Shown here one piece after another: positions 45,901 to 56,337 of a stretch of 64,000 bases of DNA; within the stretch, counting starts at the first letter, position 1; each line of letters begins with the position of its first letter. Both the position numbers and the translations under genes were made by a program. Location of the stretch: the NCBI GenBank assembly GCA_963932465.1, contig OZ010788.1, positions 675,202,484 through 675,266,483 of the forward strand, in the 5' to 3' direction. The notes under the pieces are model-generated. The model saw only the letters and a program-made list of their open reading frames with translations. It did no database searches and had not been told where the DNA came from. The stretch is from Maratus speciosus (lineage: Eukaryota; Arthropoda; Arachnida; Araneae; Salticidae).

Positions 45901-48297
45901 TGACGCATCAAAAACTATCCTCACGCGCGTAGTTTCTTTATCTGGTTTCAAAACAGCCTTATGAGGCATATAGTATCCAGACAATAACGCATCATTTTTA
46001 GATTCTTCTACAATTCCCTCACGAAACTGCTCATCGATAACTTTCTTATGCTCAGCGCATACTACTTTATTTTTATTCAATTTTTCTTTCAAATTATCGA
46101 ACCGCTTTTTAGCAATGCAAAAATTATTATTAATTTCATGTGAACCTGAATCCCAAATAAGATTAGTTGTGTACCTATTATTTTTGTATTGCAATTTCCT
46201 CTCAAAATCTTCCATTAATAATTTATCCTTTCGAGATAATTCATCACTCTCATCCGAAATTCCGATAGAATCAATTTCCCAAAATATTCTTAAATCATTT
46301 AATTCAACCGCATTTTTCATTACTGCAATATTTTGAGAACAACTATTTCCTTTTCTCAATTCCTGTCCCGTAATTACCCATCCAAAAACCGTTTTTATAG
46401 CTCCTGAGTCATTATTAATGGATATTCGTTCGTTTAAAATGAATTCCCAAAACAAGTCTGATCCAATTAGCATTTCAACATTCATCAAATCTTTTCCTAC
46501 ACAAGCATCAGCCATTTCCATTTTATTATCCCTCATAAATTCCCTAATTTGTGCAGATGGTTCGTACATCTCGGCACCAGATATCTGAGGAACAACAAGC
46601 GCTCGGATTTTCGCCTTGAAAGATTGATCTAAGCTTTTAATTTCTACATCTACTATTGGATATACTTTCTCTACCGCACTTTGCATTCCGAAAGAATACA
46701 CTGATAAAATCTCCTGACCTACTGGCTTTAAACTCAAAGCATTCACTAAATCTTCACTGACAAATGACCGCTGACTCCCATTATCTAAAAGTACTCTAGT
46801 TAATTTTGAATTGAAATCAGAACTCGCAACTACTTTACATGTCTGCAAATATACATTTTTAGAATGCGTCACATTATTATTACAATACGAAACAGAACTA
46901 ACAATTTCGGAACTAGAATTGTTTACATTTACTGTCGCCTCAAATCCATAATTAGAAGATTCAGAATTTTGCCGCGTATTGCTTATTTTATCCTCCCGAG
47001 CGGCATTTAACCCTCTGCTGTCTTTTGTGCAAATAGAACCATGGTGATATTGATTTTTACATTTAAAGCAAGACAATTTACTTCTACATTTTTTGCTGTT
47101 GTGAAAAAGTTTAAAGCATTTAAAACAGCGATTAGAATTTTTCAATATCTTAAACTTATCTTGCGGGGGCAAGCTACATTTGAATGAATCATGGGGAGAA
47201 GAACAAAATATGCATGATAGAATTTGTGCATTAAGAGCGCTAGCAGAACTCGAACCCTTAAAATAATTTTTACTACCTTGTTTATCGGGGGGACCTGTAT
47301 ACTTTCGTTTAGTATCTTTAAAATAATTTAGCATAAGAGAAGATTCCCGACACTCAATTTCGATTTTTAAATATCTCAATAGTTCTAAAACATTAAACTC
47401 ATTTTCATCTGATTTTTCTAAACGTTTTCTATTAAAATTTAGAGCGAGATCATCTGGGATTAATCTAATCAGAATGGGATACAAAAGATGACCGTACATT
47501 TCAGTCGTTACATTTAACGACTCTAAACTTCGAATTTGAATTTCAACAATGTCATATAATTTTCTTAACTCAAATATATTAGTCGAGTCCTTGACGGGAT
47601 TAAGGTTTAACAATTTTGACATATGCCCGTTAACAACTAATTCCTGTCTACCAAATCTTTGTTTTAGTAATTTTATTGCTTTTTCATAATTTTCCTCTGA
47701 CAAAGCAAATCCGTTTACAACATTGAACGCGACCCCTCCTAAAGGAGTTTTTAAATATGGAAATTTATCTATTTTTGACAAATTTTCGTTTTTATCAATA
47801 GAGCTTTGAAACTGATTCCAAAATTCCATCCATAAACATGGATCACCATAATATTTTCCAATCGCGATTTTAGGTAATTTCACTGTTACATTATTAAAGT
47901 TTAAACTATTATTTCCTGCATTTTCAGGTGATTCGCTAGGTTTATTAGATGTAACCCTTTGCGGTGTACTATCAGGACTGGAGAGCGTAATTTGTTTAGA
48001 TTCTTTAATAATTTTTATCCTCGCATTAATTCTGCTTATCCAAGTCGTTATTTTTTGATTATATTCGATGGCACTCTGCACGTCACTCTCAAATTCTTTA
48101 TCCTCATTAATTAAATTTTTAATTTCATTATCAAAGGTTTTTAATTCTTTACTCATTTGATCTAAATAACCAACATATTCTTCTAGCGAGCTCTCTGTAC
48201 ATTTTTCCAAATCATCACTTTCCAATTTATTTATATATTTAGTTACCGCTGTTCTCAAAACAGCCCTTTCTTTCTTAAATTTCAGTAAATCATTCAT
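42988..48297 (-). CDS. Pao/BEL Gag-Pol polyprotein, 1769 residues
   Basis: A complete frame with all domains in family order. The N-terminal gag region is charged, then DUF1759-like to about residue 290. Three cysteine knuckles follow at about 361-375 (CIFCSSPHDSFKC), 389-404 (CFKCFKLFHNSKKC) and 407-421. The protease (DUF1758-like) has LLDNGSQ near 501-507, an unusual DNG in place of DSG or DTG. The reverse transcriptase has VRIVFDASSKE near 790 and the YVDD box near 915. RNase H has CDASD near 1092, PRLELMGA near 1133 and ADSQIALSW near 1163. The integrase has a zinc-binding region ending CLVCRKY (about 1400-1440) and the triad D (VDFTGPV, ~1471), D (YSDNAKTF, ~1529), E (GGFYERLMKSV, ~1583). 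The C-terminal DUF5641-like region has LGRIIEVNRGRDG. No stop or frameshift, so it may still be translatable. It replicates the element by reverse transcription and integration; no envelope gene is present. Confidence 0.95.
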   Translation of the reverse strand: MNDLLKFKKERAVLRTAVTKYINKLESDDLEKCTESSLEEYVGYLDQMSKELKTFDNEIKNLINEDKEFESDVQSAIEYNQKITTWISRINARIKIIKESKQITLSSPDSTPQRVTSNKPSESPENAGNNSLNFNNVTVKLPKIAIGKYYGDPCLWMEFWNQFQSSIDKNENLSKIDKFPYLKTPLGGVAFNVVNGFALSEENYEKAIKLLKQRFGRQELVVNGHMSKLLNLNPVKDSTNIFELRKLYDIVEIQIRSLESLNVTTEMYGHLLYPILIRLIPDDLALNFNRKRLEKSDENEFNVLELLRYLKIEIECRESSLMLNYFKDTKRKYTGPPDKQGSKNYFKGSSSASALNAQILSCIFCSSPHDSFKCSLPPQDKFKILKNSNRCFKCFKLFHNSKKCRSKLSCFKCKNQYHHGSICTKDSRGLNAAREDKISNTRQNSESSNYGFEATVNVNNSSSEIVSSVSYCNNNVTHSKNVYLQTCKVVASSDFNSKLTRVLLDNGSQRSFVSEDLVNALSLKPVGQEILSVYSFGMQSAVEKVYPIVDVEIKSLDQSFKAKIRALVVPQISGAEMYEPSAQIREFMRDNKMEMADACVGKDLMNVEMLIGSDLFWEFILNERISINNDSGAIKTVFGWVITGQELRKGNSCSQNIAVMKNAVELNDLRIFWEIDSIGISDESDELSRKDKLLMEDFERKLQYKNNRYTTNLIWDSGSHEINNNFCIAKKRFDNLKEKLNKNKVVCAEHKKVIDEQFREGIVEESKNDALLSGYYMPHKAVLKPDKETTRVRIVFDASSKENHSKSLNDVLVSGPNLNPNLLDVILKFRTYEVAFSSDIEKAYLMIEIAKEDRKYLKFLWFNNGDSNSFRVMNMTRLPFGIRCSTFVLAATIKAHIKRYKEFYPEVFEMLNNSMYVDDLYSGADTAENAFNLSSSANTILKDASMNLRKFNSNSTELKELWQQNGMLDNPSERSMLLGLEWDTNKDIIKIDSLEFQNVTANTSLATKRSVLRAAAKIYDPAGYIAPFVIRIKLLMQKIWQKGLGWDEELPEDLDIEFRNWLVDVQDLKNISFDRKYFLEGAYPTEVTIHIFCDASDKAYGAVAYFRYINKGGKVKTSLIMSKSRVAPLKNLTLPRLELMGAVIAVRIYKYLNKIFNDYCSNAFFWADSQIALSWIKSSAKEWKPFVSNRVTEIQNISDPKNWNHCSGKENPADLLTRGLQLRSLKENSLWWLGPPWLTSSTDWPAQSKKISANDNMLERRKNILVNECTIENNELVKLLENFSGMLKLLRTIAWIKRFIRKVRKLPGNDGPLSADEIQDAEIFFIKSVQKQFYKPEIDLLKSKSELPKQSSLLSLAPFLDENDLLRIKGRLDESKYTYAEKHPILMPKDSRFTELLILREHNKMLHSGVAATLCKLRENYWIPKGRQAVKKAINKCLVCRKYAVKPAKQMTAQLPKDRISETPVFSVSGVDFTGPVYIKNGDNTEKAYIALFTCAVARAVHLELVSDLSTKKFMLALRRFLSRRGNCRIFYSDNAKTFKCANKEIQYFFDILKHQDFQNFISSEGITWKFIVELAPWWGGFYERLMKSVKDPLRKILGKALLTFEELMTVLVEVENVLNHRPLTYIYDDSSEPEPLTPAHFLLAGHKVGYPFNFNELFNASITRTSLIKRKTYQPKLLSQIWDKWKTEYLLATKSLHSFGTPNAQKDLKVNDIILIEGVSKSKFLWNLGRIIEVNRGRDGLVRSCVVKTKKGNLRRPIQLIYPFEIAD

Positions 48298-48587
48298 TTT
48301 TATTTACTTACATTGTATATCAATCAGCATAAGTAATCAAGTTTCTAATCATTAAATTATACAGTTTTTTTTTTCCTTATATCACATTATTAAATTCGAA
48401 CAACTTTCGTTTTCAAAATAAAATGAATCAGAACAAGAATTTATCTTCAAAACAAACAGCATATTTTTTTCTACTACTTAACAAAGTTACTTTTTTTTCT
48501 TTTGTTATTTATTGCGAATAAAATGTTTTCAATCAAAATAATTAAATGACCTTAGTTCCTTTCCAGCCGGTTGCACCATTTAGAAAC

Positions 48588-48605
48588 CCACTTGGCTTCG
48601 TTCCA
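48588..48605 (-). promoter_or_regulatory. Possible primer-binding site
   Basis: The minus strand reads TGGAACGAAGCCAAG about 13 bases after the putative 5' LTR end. Primer sites start TGG, but the spacing is long and I could not match it to a tRNA, so this is tentative. Confidence 0.3.
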
Positions 48606-48618
48606 AATTTATACCGGG

Positions 48619-48900
48619 TGTAGATATTTTTACGTAAGATGTGTTACTTCTAAAATGATATTGTGATTTCTTAAAAACTTAACAAATATTTATTCGCAAT
48701 CTTCATGAGCATATTCCAAGATATTATTAGGATCTCTCCTTCATAGCTTCTTCTCGAAGCGAACATTATTACACAATATCGTTACATCGGTTCGGTGGTT
48801 CAATCATACAACAAACACTGAAGTGTTCTCTTCATTTCACTTCAAAGTGGGGGTTATCGAATTAGCAGCGACACCTGCCTTTTATTTCACATTTTCGACA
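48619..48900 (-). repeat. 5' LTR (282 bp)
   Basis: The minus strand starts TGTCGAAAATG and ends AAATATCTACA, giving TG and CA termini. The start is fixed by the match with the 3' stub and by the GAGTG duplication. The inner end is chosen as the first CA before a TGG-bearing leader. It holds AATAAA motifs. The inner boundary is uncertain. Confidence 0.65.
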
Positions 48901-48905
48901 GAGTG
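48901..48905. repeat. Target duplication GAGTG of the BEL element, right
   Basis: Partner of 42512-42516, directly next to the LTR start. Confidence 0.7.
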
Positions 48906-49072
48906 AGATTCTAGTTTGAACATTTCAGGTTATATCGAGAACGAAATAATCTTTAAAATAGTAGTGAACATAAACAAATTTGCACAATATTCATTAAATT
49001 TTCGAATTTCTAGAAATAATTAATTTTTTTTTCTTAATTTTTTTGCGTAATTGTATTTTTTTTTTTTTTACT

Positions 49073-49292
49073 TTAACCCTTTGAGGGGCAAGTAATTGTA
49101 TTTGTGTAATGTCGAATTCACACCGGAATCTGTAAAAACGTTTTTTGCAAAATAAGGGGAAAACATTTTTACAACTTTTTTCCACCAAATTTAGAAAAGT
49201 GAAATTTAATAAAATCTTCATTAATTAATTTAATAAATCTTCATTAATCGAAGGTAGTATAAAATATATCCCACCGCCCCTCAAGGGGTTAA
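49073..49292. mobile_element. TTAA element, CCCTTTGAGGGGC family, copy 1
   Basis: TTAACCCTTTGAGGGGC at the left and GCCCCTCAAGGGGTTAA at the right are near-perfect inverted repeats, with TTAA duplicated. The CCCTTT start and TTAA target suit a piggyBac-derived MITE. Related copies are at 55876, 56614 and 58843. Confidence 0.8.
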
Positions 49293-49470
49293 TAAATAAA
49301 CAATTTGTAATAATTATTTGAAAAAAAAATGTTTTGTTCATACATCAAAGTGTAACAACCGCTATATTTTTCGCAAAACATCCTAAAATATATAACTTTT
49401 TATATAGGGGCCATTTGACCCCTTCCGGTAGGAATAGGTATAAAAAAAATATCGGTACGTTTAGTGTTAA
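49293..49470. mobile_element. TTAA element, TTAACACTAAAC family, inverse partial copy
   Basis: GGGGCCATTTGACCCCTTCC and the end GTACGTTTAGTGTTAA match the inverse of the 42135 element. The far end is unclear because it merges with the preceding TTAA element. Confidence 0.5.
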
Positions 49471-49931
49471 ATAACGGCATTTTTCACACTTCACTTCATG
49501 GTAGACCTCCATAAGATAGCTCCATTTCATGCGAATCCGGCTGTATTGACGCAAGCTAGAGTGAGGAGAGACGAACCGACAAACCCAATTCATAAACTGT
49601 TTCCGACTCTGTTAGAAACGGTTAAAAATAATACATAACAGAAAAGCACATGTTTAGAAGTCTCTCTTTAAAATACATACTTTGTATTTATTCGAAAACT
49701 AAACTCAAAAGTGATTCCAGATGACCAATGTTACAGTGAATTTTTTTCTTGGTATCACACGTTTTTTCAACTGGTTTTCTGAGAAAGAAAAGAATAAATC
49801 TTGTGTTTTGAAGCGTTACAGTAAATATAGTTAAAATAATAACACCGCTGACTCCGGTTTTTACGTTGTTTCTTCACTCCAAAGACTGAGTTGCAGAAAG
49901 TATATATAACTGTCGTCTCTATTAATCATTT

Positions 49932-50181
49932 TTAACCCTTTTAGTGCGGGAGTCGACAGAAGTAGACATAAGGGTCCGAGTGCGGGAATGCTGAAATGAG
50001 GCGGATATAAGTCTGCCAGACGTAAAACAATCGAGTAAATCTTGTTATTTTGTCGTTTTCACTTACTGTGAGTAAAACGGAAACGTTTCCTGTTGTCTTT
50101 TAATAAATCGCTTTTTTGGTCAAAATATTCCGCACAGGGCATTCCACCCCAAAAAAACTCCGCACTGAAAGAGTGAATTAA
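49932..50181. mobile_element. TTAA element, TTTAGTGCGG family
   Basis: TTAACCCTTTTAGTGCGGG on the left and CCGCACTGAAAGAGTGAATTAA on the right are imperfect inverted repeats, with TTAA at both ends. No coding content. Confidence 0.65.
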
Positions 50182-50253
50182 TGTTATATGACGAAAAGCG
50201 TATTTTGCTCCATTTATCTATAAAAATAACTAGTCGGTTGTGCCAATCCTAAA

Positions 50254-50840
50254 ACTTTCTTCTATCTCATGCATGTTAATGCTTCAAAATTCACCATCAC
50301 AGTGCCAAAATTAATTGCAAACTATGCCCATCGCGAGGTTTCCAAAAGTATGAAATGCCATGCATTAGTTTTTGAAATAGGACTATTGCGGAAATCGGAA
50401 AAAATGCAGCATAATAGCGCCACCTGTTGGACGATTTACACCAAAACATAATCAGCAATAATATTTATCAAGGTATATTTGAATCTGAAGATTGATGAAA
50501 ATTCGTGCGTGAGTTCTTGAAATAGAGCTGTTTCAGAAATCGTAAAAAAGGCAGCATAGCAGCGCCACTTGCTGAGCGATTTGCACCAAAAACTAATCAG
50601 CATCAATTTCTATCAAGGACAAACTGAATATAAATTTTGATTAAATTCCATGCATTAGTTCTTGAGATAGAGCGCCCACAAAATTTGTGTCATACACAGA
50701 CAGACATACTCACAGACAGACATTTTGTAAAAATATGTTATTATGGCTCTCTGACCCCTAAAACATGTAAATCCGTCGAAAACCGAAATCGGAAATTTTC
50801 AAGAATCCAATACTTTCTTCTTGTAAAGATAGAAGAAAGT
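50254..50840. mobile_element. Tandem-unit element with ACTTTCTTCTATCT subterminal repeats
   Basis: ACTTTCTTCTATCT (50254-50267) and AGATAGAAGAAAGT (50827-50840) are exact inverses. Between them lie two to three units of about 190 bp (AGCGCCACCTGTTGGACGAT and variants, each followed by CACCAAAA and ATCAAGG). A GACA-type microsatellite lies near 50696-50722. The plan parallels the GTCY elements. The open frames are unit-derived. Confidence 0.65.
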
Positions 50841-51295
50841 AAAAATGTAAATGTTCTGTAAATAAAACTTAATCTGTAAATGTTCGTTTGTACAAAATCT
50901 TAAATCACCGAAAGTTCTTTACCGATTGCTTTGAAATTCGAGGATTACATTGCATTCGAATACGCGCGTGTTTCTATATGCGTATTATTACCTCGCCCCA
51001 AATACCCCCCCCCCTCGGGGATACTTTAAAAAATTTTTCGACACCCATCATGCGCTATATCACTAGATAGCCCTTTGACCACTCTTTCATATTATGCACC
51101 TCCCACCACTTTGCCCCGGCCCCGGGGGTCACTTTTCTGAAATATCTCGTTAGTATTTTTTATTTATTTTTGTTTTTTCTTTGTTTTTTAGTTCGTGTTT
51201 TTCCCTTTTTTAATGTTTTCCAATCTAATATGTTTTTTATTACTTTCTGTCTTTTTTTTTTCACTGTAATCTATCAGCTTTAGTTCATCCAAATG
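50841..51295. other. No gene; C-rich patches
   Basis: The phrase TCTTTCATATTATGCACC (about 51085) also occurs near 36702 beside GTCY family 2, a short shared repeat. Nothing coding. Confidence 0.5.
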
Positions 51296-51710
51296 ATGTC
51301 TTGCAGAAGATCAAACTTAGGCCGTCGTACTCGCAGGGCAAAAGGAGTGTGACGAGTAATTGAAGAACGGACATCAGCGGACGAGCGAAAAGACAAAGAA
51401 TGGCTCAAATACGTACCGAGGAACAAGCAGAACGACGTGCACCCAGACTTGAGGATGCACGGTTGCGAGCACGGCGATCGCGTTTAGTAATTTCAGATCT
51501 GCTTCGTTCTCAACAGAATGAACGCAACAGGCCTTACAACAGACTGAGAGTGGCTGAAAGACGTCAACGAGAAACAGCAAATCAGCGTCAAACATGACTC
51601 CGTTCTTAGCAATCACGCGATTACAATGGCCTTGCATTCCTGTACAAGGTAGCTGATGATTATAGTTTTAGCCGACATGTTCTCATCGGCACCATGACTG
51701 AAATGTGTCC

Positions 51711-52136
51711 TTAAGGGTGTTCTCAAATCGAAAAGGGCAACTTTTTGACATAAGTTTTAATTTCTTTTTGTTCGAAAATGCATGAAACTAGCGGGTGTTG
51801 TTGTTCAGAAACTGTCATTGAGCTGTTTTTTCCATTTTTTTGCAAACGCAATAGATCTTTCAGAAAAGAATATCAAAGTGGGTGTTTTGAACTGAATTTC
51901 CACGCGAAGGGAGAAAGAGCACTCAAGAGCGGGCGAAAAACGAGTTTGTCACGTGATCGAATTCCCTTATAACTCAATGGGTAATGGATGGATCAAAAAA
52001 TGAAAAAAACAGTTCCATTCCAAATCGCTTCCATGGCCAGGTTTTCCCATTTTATACCTTTCCGTTAAAAAATGAATTTGTAAATATGTCAAAACGTTTT
52101 TCGCTTCTTGAGCAGAGCAGTTAAGAACAGCTTTAA
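51711..52136 (+). mobile_element. TTAA element, TTAAGGCTGTTCT family, best copy, inside the Helitron
   Basis: It begins TTAAGGGTGTTCTCAAATCG and ends AAGAACAGCTTTAA. TTAA is at both ends. Removing it and one TTAA joins the Helitron codons for MTEMCP with those for CKALKFTGE, confirming the borders. 426 bp, non-coding. Confidence 0.85.
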
Positions 52137-53800
52137 TGCAAGGCTCTGAAATTTACTGGAGAAACCATAGAAATGTGTTGCGTCACCGGAAAAATTAAAC
52201 TGTCTCAACTTTGAGAACTGACAGAGCCATTAAAAGCTTTGCTTGACGGATACACCGCCGAATCAAAGCATTTCCTATCTAATATCATGAAATACAACTC
52301 ATGATTCCGAATGACGCGTCGTTCGGAGCAGAAATCGTAACAGCTCAATTCATGCCAACTTTCACATTGAAAGGACAAATTTATCATAAAGCCGGCTCCC
52401 TGTTTCCTTTCCCAGATGGTCAATATAAATTCCTACAAATGTATTACATCAGTTAAGGCTATGATGAAATGAATGCAGGCTGCGGAATTTCTACCAGCAT
52501 AAAAAGGTCCATCGTTTCCCAACCGCAAGGGCTTCTTCACGCAAAAAACAATTTAGTGCGTTTAGTCACAACAACAATTGACATGATTCCATCTGAAACA
52601 CACAATATTGTTATTCATGCTGACAAAACACCTGCTGGAGAACATGTGCGAACATTCAATGCTCCAGCTACAGACGAAGTGGCCATTGTTATAGTCTGAG
52701 ATCAATTCCATCCTAGAGATATTGTTCTTCATCGGAGAAACAAGCAATTGACAAAAGTTGCATAAACTCACCGATGCTACAATACCCTGCAACATCCAAT
52801 CATTTTTTGGGATGGTGCCGATAGATATTACTTCATCGTTAAGATGATAAATTCAGTCAGTGACGAAGAAACAAATAAGAAATGCCACGCAGTGAACTAT
52901 TATTTATACCGATTAATGATTCGAGAGAATGCAGACAATCACATTTTGAAATGCCGTCGAATATTTCACCAGTACATCGCAGAAATATATATACAAAATT
53001 CGAAACAGAACATTTGATATTCATCCGTTTGAACCAGACCAAGTTTCGCTCTGAAGAATACGTTCATTTGCGAGATGTAGCTGTAAATTACGGTAATACA
53101 ACTAACGTTGGATGACTAATGATTTTACCATTTTCATATACAGGCAGCCAGGTCATATGCATAAGTACGCTAAAGATGCAATTCGTATGTTCGTCATTAC
53201 GGGCGTCCAAACCTATTCATTACATTCATATGCAATCCATCATGGGACGATATACAACAGCTCTTACTTCCTGGGCAATCGTAGGGAGATAGGCATGATA
53301 TCACAGAACGTGTTTTTAGACAAAAGAAGATGGATTTCATGGCAAAACATGAACTGTTTGGGTATGTGCGCTGCTGGATGTACCCAGGGGAATGGCAAAA
53401 GAGAGGATTGCCCTACGCAAATATACTAATCTGGCTCTATAACAAAATCCCTTCAAACGAAATCGACGATGTAATATGCGCTGAAATACACGATGCCGAC
53501 GTTAGTAAGAATTTGCATGAATTTGTGACGAAAAATATGATACATATACATGGATCTTGCGGTACACTGAATCCAAATTCGCTTTGCATGATAGACGGAA
53601 AATTCTCTAAGGGATATCCTCGAGACTTAGTATCCAACACAGTTACAGGAAAAGAAGAAGATCAGCAGAAGATGGCGGTAAATTAGTAACCATACAAATG
53701 CTAAATGGTGACATCGAAGTAGATAACTGGTGGATTGTTCCATTTCCTCCTTTGCTATCAAAAACATACAAAGCGCACATAAACGTGAAATACTGTAATG

Positions 53801-54096
53801 GTGTTATTACACGAGGGGTCAAAGTCGTTTCAAATTCCAGGCGTCTCCATGTTATCCTATGGCTCCAGTGGAGTCGCTTCGAAAGTAAGCAACTTTTTTC
53901 TGTCTTTGACGCCTGAAACGAAACGAGAATCCAGCAACACCCAATCAAATGCTTGGAAATCTGACGACGGAAAAGCCTTTTCCCGGGCAGCCAATGAAAT
54001 GCTTGGATAATACGCAAGTTTCAGGTGGATAATACGTAAGTTTCTGACGAGTCGCAGGTGATTTTTGTCGCTTGCAATTTTTACGTGTAATAACAC
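53801..54096. mobile_element. MITE with GTGTTATTACACG ends, inside the Helitron
   Basis: GTGTTATTACACG and CGTGTAATAACAC are exact inverted repeats 296 bp apart. The Helitron reading before it ends in NVKYCN and after it resumes NSIKSIKYICKY, so the insertion sits just ahead of the tyrosine motif. The open frames inside the element (53798-54017 on either strand) are not genes. Confidence 0.8.
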
Positions 54097-55875
54097 TATA
54101 ACTCCATTAAATCGATCAAATACATTTGTAAGTACGTGAATAAAGGCAGTTTTTGGCGTGCATCCAGAAAGAAGGAATAGGAATGCGGTCATACATATCG
54201 ATGAAATCGCACTGTATCAGGCTGGAAGATACATAAGCAGCAATGAAGTTGTATGGCGAATTTTTTCATTTCCCATACATTTAGAAAATGGACGACGTAT
54301 TTATTTCACAACTGCAAATGTGCAACAAATAGTCCTGAATCCACCGGCTACAACGTTAACCGCTTTCTTCACGTCATATCAAAATGACGCGTTTGCAAAA
54401 ACACTGCTCTATTTGGAAGTGCCTACATATTACACATGGAATGCGAGTAGAAAATCATTTGAACGACGCAAATGAGGAGAGTGAGTCGACGTACAACCTG
54501 GCACATTCAAAGAAACTACTGTACTGTACACCGTCCATCCCAATCAAGATGACTGCTTTTTTCTTCGCATGCTTTTGATAAATGTGTCCGGTACAACGTC
54601 TTTCCAACAAATGAGAATTGTGAACGGCGTTACACATGCTATTTTCCGCTACTTCGTTCTATGTATAATAGTGTCATGAACAAAATTGCAACACGGGTGA
54701 TCTTTTGACGTATGTGCAATAAAATATTCCTAAGCTAACACTTAATCAAAAAGGCATTTACGATCAACTATTGTAAACTATCAATAACAGTGTTGGGGAA
54801 ATCTTATTAGATGCGCCAGGAGGAACTGATAAAACGTTCCTAATTAGATTGATTCTGGCAGCAATTCTATACCAAAATGGCATAGCCTTTGCTCGTGTGT
54901 CGTTTGGAATAGCTGCGACATTGCTACTAGATGAAAGAACTGCTCATTCCGTTTTGAAATTTCCACTGAACATGGAACTCATTGAAACACCCACGTGCAA
55001 CATTTCCAAAGCATCCGGCATTGGAAAAGAATTGCAGAAACGGAAACTTATTGTTTGTGATGAATGCACAATGGCGCACAAAAAATCGCTTGAGACTCTT
55101 CATCGATCATTGCAAGATTTGTGTGGAAACGTCGAGAAGGCATTAATATTGCTTGCAGGAGATTTCAGATAAACATATTACCTGTAATTCCTCGATTAAC
55201 ACCAGCAGACGAAATAAATTTCTTGCCTGAAATACTTTACTTTGTGGCGACACATAAAGACGTTAAAATTACTTACAAATTTGCATGTCCAGCTTCAAAA
55301 CGATCGATCAGCTGAGATATTCTCACACCAATTGCTGGAAATTAGGAACGGAAAGGTGCCAGTTGATCTGACCACAAAATGAATTTCATTGCCTCATAAC
55401 CTCTACAATTTAGTGACGTCAAAAGACGAACTGATTGAAAAAGTATTTCCCGATATTCAAACCAATTATAAGAATCACGATTGACTGAGTGAACAAGCTA
55501 TTCTTGCGGCCATAGAACAAAGAAGTTTACGATCTTTAAAATATTATTCAGTCTAACATACAAAGCGCGAGGCAGTCACATACGATTCCGTTGACATTTT
55601 TGTGGAAGCAGATGAAGCGGTTACTCATCCAACAGAATTTTTTAATTCACTCGGTCTGCAAGAGATGCCACCGCACGTACTGCAGTTTAAAATCGGCGTG
55701 TCAATGATCATGTTGCGAAATATGAATCAGCCAAATCTTTGTAACGGCACGAGGCTTGCAGTAAATAAAGTAATGAGCAACGTTGTAGACGCAACAATCT
55801 TGGCAGGACCTTTCAAAGGTGAACATGTCCTCATTCTTCGCTTTCCTATGATTCCAACTAATACGTCATTTCAAT

Positions 55876-56098
55876 TCAACCCTTTGAGGGGCAAGCAATT
55901 GTGTTTCTGTAATGTTGAATTCTCACCGGAAATTTGGAAAAATTTTATTTCAAAATAAGGAAAAAGCAATTTTCCAGTTCTTTTTCAGCAAAGTTATAAA
56001 AGTAAAACTTAATTAAAAGTTTTCTGGTGCGAATCTTAATTAAACGTAGGTGGGATATAATATATCTCACCGCCCCTCAAGGGGTTAAGAGATTGGAA
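55876..56098. mobile_element. TTAA element, CCCTTTGAGGGGC family, copy 2, inside the helicase
   Basis: CCCTTTGAGGGGCAAGCAATTG on the left (20-base core CCCTTTGAGGGGCAAGCAAT) and CGCCCCTCAAGGGGTTAA on the right. The left target is now TCAA, one base off TTAA. Helicase coding stops at TSFQF and resumes at KRLEFPI. Confidence 0.85.
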
Positions 56099-56337
56099 TT
56101 CCCAATTCGACTGGCGCGGCGTTTGCAATCACCATCAACAAAGCTCAGAGCCAATCTTTAGAATTGTGTGATTTAGATCTAGACACGGATTGCTTCTCAC
56201 ACGGACAATTATATGTTGCGTATTCTAGAGTCGGCCAACCAGACAATCTCTATATCTGCACAGACAAGGTAACAATAAAAATACGGTATACCCGCAAGCA
56301 TTGTGAATTTAAACACATTGGAAACGTACTTGGATAG

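Larger units (their letters stand above)
42517..48900 (-). mobile_element. Pao/BEL LTR retrotransposon with truncated 3' LTR
   Basis: In element order on the minus strand: 5' LTR (48900-48619), leader, one 1769-codon polyprotein frame, 425 bp of 3' non-coding DNA, a purine tract (42573-42563, CAGGCGGGGAG) and a 46-bp 3' LTR stub (42562-42517). The stub matches the first 46 bases of the 5' LTR with one difference (TA for TG at the start). GAGTG flanks the whole. The open polyprotein indicates a young insertion. The short 3' LTR would make a normal further round of replication doubtful. Confidence 0.85.
51296..56337 (+). pseudogene. Helitron RepHel protein, degraded
   Basis: From ATG at 51296 (MSCRRSNLGRRTRRAKG) the plus strand carries Helitron blocks in order, broken by many stops and frameshifts. 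The N-terminal region has RLEDARLRARRSRL at about 51450. The Rep region has LFITFICNPSWDD near 53200 and EWQKRGLPYANILIW near 53390, where the usual LPHAH metal-binding pair is LPYAN, so both histidines are lost. The two-tyrosine motif region reads YICKYVNKG near 54120. The helicase has DAPGGTDKTFL near 54815 (Walker A with D for G), CDECTMAHK near 55060, GDFR then a stop near 55165, and IGVSMIMLRNMNQPNLCNGT near 55690. It ends with INKAQSQSL and [13 protein letters not shown] near 56140-56235 and stops at 56335. The linker between Rep and helicase looks shortened. Three small elements have inserted. Confidence 0.85.

Noticed and set aside
44477..46336. Plus-strand frames inside the BEL polyprotein
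   Set aside because: They are antisense to a 1769-residue frame with clear domains.
53643..54192. Minus-strand frames of 111-124 codons
   Set aside because: They run antisense through the Helitron and the MITE inside it; they are shadows.
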